Positions 63,999 through 64,000 of a DNA stretch of 64,000 bases are shown piece after piece; position 1 is the stretch's first letter; the number at the start of each line of letters is the position of its first letter. The notes beneath the pieces were generated by a model. The model saw only the letters and a list, made by a program, of their open reading frames with translations. It made no database searches and was not told where the DNA came from. Source of the stretch: Candidatus Melainabacteria bacterium (GTDB lineage: Bacteria; Cyanobacteriota; Vampirovibrionia; Obscuribacterales; Obscuribacteraceae); NCBI GenBank assembly GCA_003242885.1, contig QKMZ01000003.1:682001-746000 (forward strand), given 5' to 3'. A program made the translations under genes and the position numbers.

Positions 63999-64000
63999 TG

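Overview
This window comes from a bacterium with a Gram-negative-type envelope and roughly half G+C. Several genes point towards Cyanobacteriota, most plausibly a non-photosynthetic Melainabacteria/Vampirovibrionia (Obscuribacter-like) lineage. The clues are a stand-alone DprA-like Rossmann protein of the small cyanobacterial type, many TPR proteins, a Ca-independent mix of VanW and SpoIID proteins with LPS-type heptosyltransferases, and no photosynthesis genes. The lineage is inference; no rRNA is present. Genes are dense and mostly chromosomal housekeeping. I see no phage, insertion sequence or CRISPR array.

Layout. 0-9.4 kb: start of a membrane protein, rimI-tsaB, secA, divergent rlmN, a metallo-beta-lactamase-fold hydrolase, a TPR-like protein and a type IV prepilin. 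10-18.3 kb: an LCP cell-wall ligase, a glycosyltransferase 9, and a TPR protein - histidine kinase - HD-GYP response regulator operon. 18.5-26.3 kb: a secreted leucine-rich-repeat protein, otsB, mraY, a DprA-like protein, a UvrD/PcrA helicase with a repetitive Gly/Asn-rich tail, and ndk. 26.4-34.4 kb: a heptosyltransferase, a 1.27-kb gene-free stretch rich in repeats and palindromes, a ribbon-helix-helix protein with a histone-H1-like tail, then a surface-sugar operon (DegT aminotransferase, hexapeptide acyltransferase, GT-C membrane protein, MshEN-type protein). 34.5-44.7 kb: selB, DedA, several unrecognised membrane proteins, tRNA-Phe, zinc-ribbon protein, a purple-acid-phosphatase-like enzyme, TMEM14 and an aminotransferase.

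44.9-53.6 kb is the most distinctive block. A Tat-type penicillin-binding transpeptidase and a SpoIID protein face away from an operon of a secreted AMMECR1-domain protein, a thioester alpha-2-macroglobulin of 1,675 residues and a VanW protein. The reading frames overlap or nearly touch within each arm, suggesting one periplasmic system that couples protease trapping to peptidoglycan remodelling. 53.6-64 kb: a structured intergenic region ending in a strong terminator, an ECF-type sigma factor, a HEAT/LRV-repeat protein, an orphan receiver-Hpt protein, a trehalose-phosphate-synthase-like GT20 enzyme (possible partner of otsB 37 kb away), and a set of TPR and low-complexity proteins.

Functional threads are envelope and surface-polysaccharide building (mraY, LCP, two GT9, DegT/acyltransferase/GT-C), trehalose or related osmolyte synthesis, signalling through c-di-GMP turnover and phosphorelay, and selenocysteine incorporation (selB).
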